Below, piece by piece: positions 1-8,078 of a stretch of DNA of 13,474 nucleotides. Made by a program: the position numbers and the translations under genes. The stretch's first letter is position 1. The number at the start of each line of letters is the position of its first letter. The stretch comes from Hepatocystis sp. ex Piliocolobus tephrosceles (lineage: Eukaryota > Apicomplexa > Aconoidasida > Haemosporida > Plasmodiidae): the NCBI GenBank assembly GCA_902459845.2, contig CABPSV020000368.1, positions 1 to 13,474 on the forward strand, read 5' to 3'. Under the pieces are notes generated by a model that saw nothing but the letters and a program-made list of their open reading frames with translations, was not told the DNA's origin and did not search any database.

Positions 1-204
1 TTTCTATCCCATTTTCTATCCCATTTTCTATCCCATTTTCTATCCCATTTTCTATCCCATTTTCTATCCCATTTTCTTTCCCATTTTCTATCCCATTTTC
101 TATCCCATTTTCTTTCCCATTTTCTATCCCATTTTCTATCCCATTTTCTATCCCATTTTCTTTCCCATTTTCTATCCCATTTTCTTTCCCACTTTCTATC
201 CCAT
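1..204 (-). repeat. 12-bp minisatellite, 17 copies, encoding ENGI/ENGK
   Basis: The plus-strand unit TTTCTATCCCAT repeats head to tail from base 1 to 204 without length change. Variants are TTTCTTTCCCAT in several copies, and one copy ending AC (181-192). In the minus coding frame the unit reads Glu-Asn-Gly-Ile. The T variant gives Lys for Ile, and the AC copy gives Ser for Asn. The period is a multiple of 3, so copy number can change without a frameshift. The array continues past the left edge, so the total number is unknown. Confidence 0.95.
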
Positions 205-1703
205 TTTCTTGTTCCTTTGTATTATTTTTAAAATTCGTTTGTACTAGTAGGTTAGATGACTCTTTTTTTATTAATATATTATCATATACTGTTTCAATAT
301 TTTTATGTTTTTCTTTATCTATTAAATCAGGTTTTAACATAAACTTGTTTAATAAATTAACTTCCTTTATTTCTTTTGTTTCTTGAGTACTATTTTTTAT
401 AGTCTCATATTTATAATCATTAATTGTCGTATTATTAACTTCATGAACAGCTTTGGAAATAACAGTATTTGAATTATTTTTATTTTCATTATCAACCCAT
501 TTAAATATATTACCTATTTTTGATGTAAAATCTTCAAAGATATTTTCTGATGTGTTATTAAAAAAGAGATTGGAATAATAATTAGTACTTTTTAAACTAT
601 TTAATTCATATTTTAATTTTTTGTTTATTTCCATTTTTTTTCTATTCTCAATTATTAATTCATTATATTCCTTTTTTACAAAAATATATGACTGATACAT
701 GCGTTTATAAATATTTACATTAGTATTTTTATCATTTTTGCTTAACTCTATAATTTTATCATTCTTATAACTATTCGATAACACACTGTTAACATTACTT
801 TTGTTATTATGATTATTATTACTGTATATATTATTTGTAAGTGGGATATTTTTACCAGTTATATGTGGCTTTTTTTGTTGTCTCATTGCACTCAATGCGT
901 TCGTTGTGTTACTTTTTTTATTATTATTATCCTTAATAATTCCATCATTTGTTAACTTATTTTGTTTACCAATAAAAAATTTATCTGTTGGTTCTATTTT
1001 TAAAATGTTCTTTTTTAAAATGTTTATTTTACTAGGGTTTTCAGAACTTACATCATAGTTAATCATTTCAGTTTTTTTTTTTTTTTTTATTTTATCTTCA
1101 TTTTCATCAACACATAATAAGTTTCCATCAATACTAAAATTATTATCCGTTTTTATATTTATATCAGATGTTATATAGTTGTCATTTTCAATAATTTTGC
1201 CATTTGTTGTATTACAAAGTTTGAAAATTTCGTGTGTTATTGTATTACACATTTTAGAATCTGTTATAAATTTTTTTTGCTCGCAAATAATATTGTTTTC
1301 ATTGTACTCAGTTGTATTACTATCATTTATATTTTTTATGCATACTGTATTAGTCGCGACTGTTTTTTCTTTTGAATTGGGCTTTAATGATTCGGAAATA
1401 TAATTATCGACACGATTTGCTTCAGCATGGTTTGCTTCAGCATGGTTTGCTTCAACATGGTTTAATTCGGCATGGTTTAATTCGGAATGGTTTACTTCAG
1501 TATGGTTTAGTTCGACACGATTTGCTCCAGTATGGTTTAATTCGACATGTTCCCTTTCAATGTGACCTAACTCTGTATTACAATTTTCGATATAATTTAA
1601 TTTAGTAGCATTTACCGTGTTTTCATCTAATCCGTCCGTTTCTGCTTGTCCTGGTTTTTCCTGTTGTGTTTCTAAACCTTTTTCGTTTATTTCCCCAACT
1701 ATA
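1..1703 (-). CDS. Large repeat-bearing hypothetical protein, partial exon running off the left edge
   Basis: In the minus frame whose codons cover plus triplets starting at 2, 5, 8 and so on, there is no stop from base 2 up to a TAA at 1826-1828, over 600 codons. The conceptual protein is N/K/E/D-rich with normal Plasmodium composition and two in-frame tandem arrays: pentapeptides E-x-N-H/R-x (1409-1558) and tetrapeptides ENGI/ENGK (about 2-204). Between them, about 572-720 reads as a charged heptad-like helix (for example EYNELIIENRKKMEINKKL), followed by a short less-degenerate stretch containing FEDFTSKIGNIFKW (about 495-540). The most upstream in-frame ATG is 1250-1252, but both the pentapeptide array and about 30 further plausible codons lie 5' of it. 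The exon therefore probably begins at a splice acceptor: on the minus strand TTTAATAG ends at 1704, preceded by a 43-base T run. The C-terminus lies outside the window. No family is recognised. Coding status is fairly sure; boundaries are not. Confidence 0.72.
1409..1558 (-). repeat. 15-bp minisatellite, 10 copies, encoding E-x-N-H/R-x pentapeptides
   Basis: Ten consecutive 15-base units (1409-1423 through 1544-1558) read on the minus strand as Glu-[Leu/Ala/Val]-Asn-[His/Arg]-[Ala/Val/Thr/Ser]. The outermost unit on each side is more degenerate (ERV-type and ERE-H-V). The plus-strand reading of the same bases gives an L/H/R-rich shadow. The E/N/H reading fits the rest of the minus-strand protein. 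Confidence 0.85.
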
Positions 1704-1714
1704 CTATTAAACCC

Positions 1715-1720
<6 letters not shown>

Positions 1721-1763
<43 letters not shown>
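1721..1763. repeat. 43-base A homopolymer between divergent genes
   Basis: Uninterrupted A43 on the plus strand lies between the minus-strand exon and the VPS51 start. On the minus strand it is a T43 tract 16-17 bases upstream of the candidate splice acceptor at 1704, so it could be its polypyrimidine tract. The length of such a run is unreliable in most assemblies, and this matters for the minus-strand reading frame. Confidence 0.9.
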
Positions 1764-1765
<2 letters not shown>

Positions 1766-1786
1766 AATAGAAGTAGAAGAAGAAAC

Positions 1787-4700
1787 ATGCTTGCCGAGCG
1801 TAAAAGAAAAAATGTTAACAAAATTTTAAGCAGTTATTATGATATAGGGGTAGGAGTGGAAAAAAAAAATGATTTACTCGTAACAGAAATAGTTAAAACA
1901 GAACAAGAGAAACAAGGAGTATATAAAGATGGTAAAAATAACAAAAACAATAAAATCCACAATAAACAACATATTATTGATAAGAACTATAATAAAAAAG
2001 ACGATCATATTAACACAGTTCACAATCATATCATGATTCGTAGTGCTAGTAATGGTAATAGTGGTAGTAGTTGTAGTGATAGTAGTACTAGTAGCATTAA
2101 TAGTAGTAATAATAATAGTAAAAATATTGGTTTTCATGACGACAAGATGGTAAATAATATAAGCAGTAGAAATAGTAGAAGTAGTAAGAATAGCAGTAAG
2201 AATAGCAGTAAGAATAGCAGTAAGAATAGCAGTAAGAATAGTAGAAGTAATAAGAAAAGTAAGAGCACTAGAAGTAGTAACAGTATAACACATTACAAAG
2301 ATGAGGAGACAAAAAAAAAAAAAAAAAAAAAAAAATTTATTAACGAATTAGATAAAAGCAGTAACGAGTTTGATGTTAATAACTATTTTAAATATTTGTT
2401 AGAACATTATTCATCTGATAAATTAATTAGTAGTTATAAGAAAATTGAAAAAGAAATAAAACAAAATAGTAATTTTATGCAAACATTAGTTTATGAGAAT
2501 TATACAAAATTCATTAAAGCAACAGACATGATAAGCTCGTTAAAAAAAGAGTTTAATCATATAAAAGAACAAATAAATAAATTTGATGATAATGTGGAAT
2601 CTATTGATACATGTTCTACTTTAATTAATAATAAAATAAATTCCAACATTTCAATTTTGAACATGTTAGTACAAGTGAAAAAACTGTTTTATCATATTGA
2701 TAATATTATGAAAATAACAAAAAATATGTTTTCTTTAATAATACAAAAAAAATATATTCATGCTTTAACTTTGTTTATTGAAGCTGTTCCTTTTTTTTAT
2801 AAAAACAGAAATATACAAACTTTTAAAAACTTATTTATTGATAGTTATAATTTGGCACGAATTGCATGTTTTATGTATATACAAGTGTTAGAAAATGTAA
2901 AAACAGAAGTTATGTGTAGTTTATCTGTTAATGGACAAGAACAACAAATATGTTGTATTAGTAACGAATATGATAAAAAAGATTATACTAAAATAAAATG
3001 TAATCAAAACAACATTAACAATTTATCAAATAATACATTTTCGAATGTTTCCAATATGTATGAAAAAAATAAAGACCTAATTAATGATTTATATATTTTA
3101 CTATCTTTTGGATTAAATAAAAAAAAAGTAATAAAACTGTTTATAAGGAATAAAATTATTACTCTTAAGTATTTGATAAAATATTTATGTAATTTAAATT
3201 TATATGTAAATTTTGATATAGTAAAATATGAGTTCAAAAATTCAGTTTTTGAAAATTGTTATAATGTTACAAATAAAAATAATAACATAAAAACATGTAG
3301 TATAAATTGGATTAGTAATAACAAGGATTGGAGTAAGAATAATAATAATAACAATAATAATAATAATAATATTAATAATGCCAATAATAATAATAATAAT
3401 AACAATAATAATAATAATATTAATAATGCCAATAATAATAATAATATTAATAATGCCAATAATAATAATAATATTAATAATGCCAATAATAATAATAATA
3501 TTAATAATGCCAATAATAATAATAATAATATTAATAATAATAAGAGGGAAGGAAAAGAAAATAAAAATTATACTAATTTATATGATATATTGTTTGAAAA
3601 TTCTATAAAAACTTTTTATAATAATATAATCCATTTTTTATTTGATATACTAAACAATTTAGAAGGTTTGGAAAATTACGGGGTATATACCTCAATGCAG
3701 GATAAGTGTGATCAACTTGGACGAAGTAAAAGTAATAACTTTTGTGACACAAGTAACAGTATATGCTTTTTTTTGAATAACAATCAAGTAGTCTTACAAA
3801 ACGGAATACCTTATGTTAGAAAATTGTTAAGAAAAATGACAAAAAAATATGTTTGTAATAAAAAATGGAATTGGCTATTTACATTTGACAAATCGGTAAG
3901 CAACACACGAACTATGTCGAAAATGGGACATACAAGAGATAGCAATAAAATAAAAAGGGATGGCAATAAAACCGAAAGGGATGGAAATAACACCAAAAGG
4001 GATGGAAATAAAACCGAACAAAATGGCATAACTAGTACATATTCACTAGTGAAAGAAATAGAATGTAAGACATTATCTTGTGATAGTAGTATAAATAGCC
4101 ACACGAATTTTAATAATTCTAAATTGAATACATTATGGAATACAGATAAAACTGAAAAAATAATTACTGTATTAATTAAAACGATTTTTAATGTTTTATT
4201 AAAATATACTACCGATATGATATATATGTTTAACCCTGTCGTAAAAATAATTGTAACATGTTTACAAACATTAATAAATCATGTAAAAAAATATAATAAA
4301 CATATAACTATATTTTCATTTTATTTGAATAAATTTATAAAAAAAATATATTATAGAACTATAAAACTACATTTTTATAATTTATGTTTTGTTATTAATA
4401 ACAATTTAGAAAACTTTTTTTTTATTATCTGTAATAATAACGAAATCGATTCCAATTTTATAGAAAATAAAAATAACATTGGTCATAACATATTGTTAAG
4501 TGTTTGTTTAACTATTATAGATTTTGAAGCATTTTATAAACATGTTCAGATAGAACAAGATTTTTTTTTTAATAATCTGATTCATTTTTTGTTTATTTAT
4601 TTTGCTTATTTGACAAAGTTTGTTAAATCGATGGTAAGGAATTTTGTTTGTGTGTATGAGGATGGTTTATCTAGTAGGAACAATGAAAATGATAAACTTG

Positions 4701-7165
4701 AAGACGTGATAAAACATGATAAGAAAGACTCATATAAAAACGAATATGATGAATGTTGGGATTCTCAAAAAAAAGAAATATTTAAATATAAAAACATTTA
4801 TGTGACAACATTTTGTGAAGATAGACAAATAAAAACAAGAACAGATAAAAAAAAAAAATATATAAGCAAGTCGGGTATGTTATTAAAATATTTGTATAGT
4901 ACTAAGAACATACATGATTTGCCAAATGGGTTAATAAAACAAAACTTAATTAATACAAAAAAGTTTATTGGCATGAACTATAAACAGTTTTTTAATAAAA
5001 TAATAGTCGAACATGATTCCAAAAAAAAAACAAAAATATATTTCTTATTAGCACTTATATCTATTTATGAACATTTCAAAAAAGAAAGTATTACCAAAAT
5101 TTTTACTATTTTTGTTGATATATATAAGGATGCCAAATGGATATTAAATGAAAAAAAAAAAATATGTTTACATAGGAAATTGGAAAGTTTTTTATATATA
5201 CATAAGCGGTCGTATAATAAAGTAATCGGAAAAAAAAAAAAAAGTAAGAAAATGTTTGTCACAGGGTTTGGTAGTAACACGTTAAGTGCTGCGACGGACG
5301 ATATGGCATGCGAAGTGACAAGCGACATAACAAGTGACGTGACAAGCGACATAACAAGTGACGTGACATGCGACATATCAAGTGACGTGACATGCGACAT
5401 ATCAAGTGAAATGACAAGAGGCATATCAAGTGACGTAACAATCGGTACCCCAAACGATGTAACAATCGGTATCCCAAACGATGTAACAATCGGTATCCCA
5501 AACGATGTAACAATCGGTATCCCAAACGATGTAACAAGTGATAAAGACCTAACAAACAGCTACAACATATCCAGTGACGACTGTAATGACAAATACTTCA
5601 ATTCATACGAAACTGCTGATTATAATTATATTAAAAAATACCTATTAAATAGCAAACGTATACCTTTGTTTAAAAAATATATACTTTTGGGTAAAAAAAA
5701 AATATATACTAATTATAATAGAGAGAAACATAAAAAAAGCGAAAAAAAAAAAAAAAAAAAAAAAAATAATTCATGTGTTGCAAATATGAATGATATAGTA
5801 GTAAAGAATTCAATGGGAGTAGATGTAAAACAAAAAAAGTCTCTTACTCATGATATTTTGTTAAAACATGAGCTGAACAGCAGTAAAGACGATTGTATTG
5901 ACACGAAAGGTGTCACAGGTGGTGCTACACACATGAGTATACGTTCAGAGTCACAAAAAAACAAAACACAAACCAATGAATCAATAAAGATAACTCCAAT
6001 CAATGAAGATGTACATAATGTAATTCAAGATATAAAAGATGCAGAAATATATAAAGGGGATCATGAAATTAATAGTGAGTTCGAAAAAAATAAAATAATT
6101 TATACTTTTGGTATATGCAATTTTATAAAGTATAAATTTGAAAAAAACTGTAGTAGGTTAATAAATTTATATATTTCGTATTATGTTAATAAGATAACAA
6201 GAGATGTGAAATTGTTTGTTGAAGGTGGATGGTTAGGTGGGACAGGCAGCATAAGTAGTGGCATGAGTAGTGGCATGAGTAGTGGCATGAGTAGTGGCAT
6301 GAGTAGTGGCATGAGTAGTAGCATGAGTAGTAGCATGAGTAGTAGCATGAGTAGTGGAATGTGCACAAACAAAATCACTGACATGGATAATGTTGGCTCT
6401 AATAAACCTACACATGTAAGCAAAAACTTTATATACTGTTTGAAAAATATAAACCAAATTTATTTATGTTTATCTAATTTGTGCTATAATAAAACACAAA
6501 TAATAATAAAACCAGGTGAACATAACGATATATATATAAAAATAAAAAAAGAATTGGAATGTATATGTAAAGAATATGATGAAAATAAAAAACAAAAATC
6601 GATTCAAACATTTCGATCGGATGCTATGATAACAAATGAAAATGAACTAACTAGTAATAAAAGTTATAATGTTATGTACGACAATACTGATACTAATGGT
6701 ACTATTAGTCCTAGTAATATAATCAGAGAGGTTTCCTTACGACGTGAACAAAAAAAACTAGAACTATATACATATAAGTTATACATGTTAAAAATGAAAA
6801 ATTATAAAAAACATATACAATTAAAATCTTCCCAAAAAATTATTTTAGTTATAATAAAAATATTATTTAAAAATTATACAGAATATATTCGTACTATACA
6901 TATTAATGAAAATTATTTTTTACAATTAAAAATTGATTTTTTTTTTTTTTTTCATTGTTTTAAATATTATATACATGTGGATGAAGAAAATGTCCTGTTT
7001 GTTATTTTGAATGAAGTTTTAATAAACGCAAAGGATCGAATGATGTCAGGTCAGCCAAAACAGTTGGATTCGTCAATTATGTATCAAATATATTTGTTGG
7101 ATAAGATAGAGAATGATGTACAACTGAATAAAAAATTGGTATTGGATTGTTTGACAAGGCAGTAA
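1787..7165 (+). CDS. VPS51: Vacuolar protein sorting-associated protein 51 (GARP/EARP tether subunit), highly expanded
   Basis: Single-exon gene, 1792 residues. Seen: residues 1-20 hold a basic stretch then KILSSYYDIG, matching the K-x-L-x-x-YYG-type start of VPS51 proteins. Residues about 200-330 contain MQTLVYENYTKFIKATD (from residue 231), almost the VPS51 signature MQTLVYENYNKFISATD, then a coiled helix as in the Vps51/Vps67 domain. Residues about 1680-1792 match the family's last helical segment (SQKIILVIIKILFKNY; FLQLKIDFFFFFHCFKYYI; VILNEVLINA). Family knowledge: VPS51 joins VPS52-VPS53 with VPS54 (GARP) or VPS50 (EARP) to tether endosome-derived vesicles, and binds SNAREs. The human protein is about 780 residues, so more than half of this one is insertion: S/N/K-rich 70-185, poly-N 518-585, the 1175-1250 and 1490-1530 repeats, and K8 tracts. 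The start is the first ATG after an in-frame TAA at 1673-1675. No intron is needed. Confidence 0.9.
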   Translation: MLAERKRKNVNKILSSYYDIGVGVEKKNDLLVTEIVKTEQEKQGVYKDGKNNKNNKIHNKQHIIDKNYNKKDDHINTVHNHIMIRSASNGNSGSSCSDSSTSSINSSNNNSKNIGFHDDKMVNNISSRNSRSSKNSSKNSSKNSSKNSSKNSRSNKKSKSTRSSNSITHYKDEETKKKKKKKKFINELDKSSNEFDVNNYFKYLLEHYSSDKLISSYKKIEKEIKQNSNFMQTLVYENYTKFIKATDMISSLKKEFNHIKEQINKFDDNVESIDTCSTLINNKINSNISILNMLVQVKKLFYHIDNIMKITKNMFSLIIQKKYIHALTLFIEAVPFFYKNRNIQTFKNLFIDSYNLARIACFMYIQVLENVKTEVMCSLSVNGQEQQICCISNEYDKKDYTKIKCNQNNINNLSNNTFSNVSNMYEKNKDLINDLYILLSFGLNKKKVIKLFIRNKIITLKYLIKYLCNLNLYVNFDIVKYEFKNSVFENCYNVTNKNNNIKTCSINWISNNKDWSKNNNNNNNNNNNINNANNNNNNNNNNNNINNANNNNNINNANNNNNINNANNNNNINNANNNNNNINNNKREGKENKNYTNLYDILFENSIKTFYNNIIHFLFDILNNLEGLENYGVYTSMQDKCDQLGRSKSNNFCDTSNSICFFLNNNQVVLQNGIPYVRKLLRKMTKKYVCNKKWNWLFTFDKSVSNTRTMSKMGHTRDSNKIKRDGNKTERDGNNTKRDGNKTEQNGITSTYSLVKEIECKTLSCDSSINSHTNFNNSKLNTLWNTDKTEKIITVLIKTIFNVLLKYTTDMIYMFNPVVKIIVTCLQTLINHVKKYNKHITIFSFYLNKFIKKIYYRTIKLHFYNLCFVINNNLENFFFIICNNNEIDSNFIENKNNIGHNILLSVCLTIIDFEAFYKHVQIEQDFFFNNLIHFLFIYFAYLTKFVKSMVRNFVCVYEDGLSSRNNENDKLEDVIKHDKKDSYKNEYDECWDSQKKEIFKYKNIYVTTFCEDRQIKTRTDKKKKYISKSGMLLKYLYSTKNIHDLPNGLIKQNLINTKKFIGMNYKQFFNKIIVEHDSKKKTKIYFLLALISIYEHFKKESITKIFTIFVDIYKDAKWILNEKKKICLHRKLESFLYIHKRSYNKVIGKKKKSKKMFVTGFGSNTLSAATDDMACEVTSDITSDVTSDITSDVTCDISSDVTCDISSEMTRGISSDVTIGTPNDVTIGIPNDVTIGIPNDVTIGIPNDVTSDKDLTNSYNISSDDCNDKYFNSYETADYNYIKKYLLNSKRIPLFKKYILLGKKKIYTNYNREKHKKSEKKKKKKKNNSCVANMNDIVVKNSMGVDVKQKKSLTHDILLKHELNSSKDDCIDTKGVTGGATHMSIRSESQKNKTQTNESIKITPINEDVHNVIQDIKDAEIYKGDHEINSEFEKNKIIYTFGICNFIKYKFEKNCSRLINLYISYYVNKITRDVKLFVEGGWLGGTGSISSGMSSGMSSGMSSGMSSGMSSSMSSSMSSSMSSGMCTNKITDMDNVGSNKPTHVSKNFIYCLKNINQIYLCLSNLCYNKTQIIIKPGEHNDIYIKIKKELECICKEYDENKKQKSIQTFRSDAMITNENELTSNKSYNVMYDNTDTNGTISPSNIIREVSLRREQKKLELYTYKLYMLKMKNYKKHIQLKSSQKIILVIIKILFKNYTEYIRTIHINENYFLQLKIDFFFFFHCFKYYIHVDEENVLFVILNEVLINAKDRMMSGQPKQLDSSIMYQIYLLDKIENDVQLNKKLVLDCLTRQ
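2180..2239 (+). repeat. 12-bp in-frame repeat, SSKN x5, in VPS51
   Basis: Five tandem copies of a unit like AGCAGTAAGAAT (first copy AGT for AGC) encode Ser-Ser-Lys-Asn. They sit in a wider AGT/AAT-rich block (about 2035-2290) of serine, asparagine and lysine before the conserved VPS51 N-terminal domain. Confidence 0.9.
2311..2335 (+). repeat. 25-base A track inside VPS51 coding sequence (Lys8)
   Basis: An uninterrupted run of 25 A lies in frame. Eight consecutive AAA codons (2312-2335) follow the last base of a Thr ACA codon and precede a Phe TTT. A run this long would stall or frameshift ribosomes in most eukaryotes. Confidence 0.95.
3338..3541 (+). repeat. AAT/AAC trinucleotide tract encoding poly-asparagine in VPS51
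   Basis: About 68 codons, nearly all Asn, with Ile-Asn-Asn-Ala interruptions. From about 3369 these interruptions (ATTAATAATGCC) recur every 27 to 45 bases, giving a secondary period of INNA plus five or more N. It is a Plasmodium-style asparagine insertion between conserved helical regions. The I/L-rich readings of the other frames here are shadows. Confidence 0.93.
3953..4036 (+). repeat. 21-bp in-frame repeat, [K/E]RDGN[K/N]T x4, in VPS51
   Basis: Four tandem 7-residue units run at 3953-3973, 3974-3994, 3995-4015 and a diverged 4016-4036 (EQNGITS). An RDSNKI segment just before looks like an older decayed unit. Confidence 0.85.
5311..5434 (+). repeat. 24/12-bp in-frame repeat of D-[IV]-[TS]-S in VPS51
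   Basis: A tandem array alternates Asp-Ile-Thr-Ser with Asp-Val-Thr-Ser/Cys (for example GACATAACAAGT then GACGTGACAAGC), then decays through DISSEM and RGISSDV. It runs directly into the separate 24-bp array at 5435. Confidence 0.85.
5435..5530 (+). repeat. 24-bp in-frame repeat, VTIG[T/I]PND x4, in VPS51
   Basis: Four copies at 5435-5458, 5459-5482, 5483-5506 and 5507-5530. Copies 2-4 are identical at the nucleotide level, and copy 1 differs by one base (ACC for ATC, Thr for Ile). A partial fifth unit starts at 5531 (GTAACAAGT). Synonymous identity implies recent duplication. Confidence 0.93.
5742..5766 (+). repeat. Second 25-base A track inside VPS51 coding sequence (Lys8)
   Basis: An uninterrupted A25 in frame encodes eight Lys after a Glu, followed by Asn-Asn-Ser. 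It matches the N-terminal track at 2311-2335 in length and coding outcome. Confidence 0.93.
6254..6361 (+). repeat. 12-bp in-frame repeat, SSGM/SSSM x9, in VPS51
   Basis: Nine 12-base units (AGTAGTGGCATG): SSGM five times, SSSM three times (GGC to AGC), and a last SSGM with GGA. All lie in the VPS51 frame and no frameshift is introduced. The insert lies upstream of the conserved C-terminal segment. Confidence 0.93.
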
Positions 7166-7272
7166 TTGTAATTGCTGTGCATGTGTACATGTATGTATGT
7201 ATTTTTCCGTGTGATTGTTCTATACTTTTTTTATTTACTTATATTTTATTTTAGTTAACTTCGATTTGTCCC

Positions 7273-7274
<2 letters not shown>

Positions 7275-7313
<39 letters not shown>

Positions 7314-7320
7314 CAAAAAA

Positions 7321-7355
<35 letters not shown>
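7275..7355. repeat. Giant T/A palindrome: T39, spacer CAAAAAAC, A34
   Basis: T at 7275-7313, then C-A6-C (7314-7321), then A at 7322-7355. The two tracts can pair to form a stem of up to 34 A-T pairs with an 8-base loop. It lies about 110 bases after the VPS51 stop, so it could sit in the 3' UTR. On RNA it would be a U-A hairpin able to sequester a poly(A)-like tract. Confidence 0.9.
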
Positions 7356-7356
<1 letters not shown>

Positions 7357-7462
7357 ACTTGCAAAAAGAACAACAAATTAATTTAAATAATAATCTGAAA
7401 TGTACATTTCTGTATGCATATTACAACACCTTCATTTGTGTTATAAATTTCTGTTGTAGCTG

Positions 7463-7502
7463 AAAAAAAAAAAAAAAAAAAAATGTAGGAAAAAAAAAAG
7501 GG

Positions 7503-7537
<35 letters not shown>

Positions 7538-7556
7538 AAAAAAAAAAAAAAAGGGG
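7463..7556. repeat. Clustered A homopolymers separated by G triplets
   Basis: Runs of about 21, 9, 32 and 14 A are separated by TGTAGG, GGG and GGG, ending in GGGG. The tract is purine-only after TGTAGG. It can be read as low-complexity sequence near the VPS51 3' end; no coding sense is supported. Confidence 0.85.
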
Positions 7557-8078
7557 TAGAACAGGATAAGGCATAATTTATTCTCTTTTTAAAATTACTA
7601 TGAAATAATAAAGTTGATACATTTTATTTACACATAGTTGAACGTCGTAATGTGCAAGTTGTGGTCTCTTTTCATTTTTACAATTGTGAATTATTAACTA
7701 TATTTTTTTTATGACACATAAAAATACGATACTATTCTCACGATTTGTTAATTTTATTTGTACATCCTTTTATTAATGCATACTTTTGTTAGTATATTAT
7801 TTTTGTCCCCACTATAAGAACAATTAATTATTTTATTTTATTTTTTTTTTTTTTTTTGTTTTATACATTAATAAGTCATTATTTAAAAAAAAAAAAAAAA
7901 AAGTAAAACCACAATATTGTTTAACTAAACCTTGAAATTAGCACCAGTATTATATATTAAGTTTGACGTTTGTTTTGTCTGATTATTGTTTTGACCTGAT
8001 AAGCTATAAAGAATAACATAGTAAGATATAAAATACCAGTTTTAACATACTGTCATGCATTTATGTGCCTATATATAC

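Noticed and set aside
1..204. CRISPR array
   Set aside because: The 12-bp units are directly adjacent without spacers, lie in frame within a coding region, and the genome is eukaryotic.
1372..1605. Plus-strand 77-residue reading rich in LLQHGL units
   Set aside because: It is the antisense shadow of the E-x-N-H-x array. The minus frame stays open far longer and has normal protein composition on both sides.
1874..2293. Minus-strand 139-residue I/T/F-rich reading inside VPS51
   Set aside because: It is the reverse complement of Ser/Asn/Lys-rich codons, which always reads as hydrophobic. Kept only as a remote possibility for exon 1 of the minus gene because a donor in matching phase lies at its end.
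3259..3513. Leucine-rich minus reading and isoleucine-rich plus reading (3378-3608)
   Set aside because: Both are shadows of the AAT poly-asparagine tract of VPS51.
5259..6457. Several minus-strand readings with repeats (HRLGYRLL, MLLLMLLL, THATTHAT)
   Set aside because: They mirror the VPS51 minisatellites in other frames, and the family match supports only the plus frame.
7215..7574. Short readings containing poly-F/poly-K on both strands
   Set aside because: They translate the homopolymer palindrome and A/G tracts. There is no complexity outside the runs.
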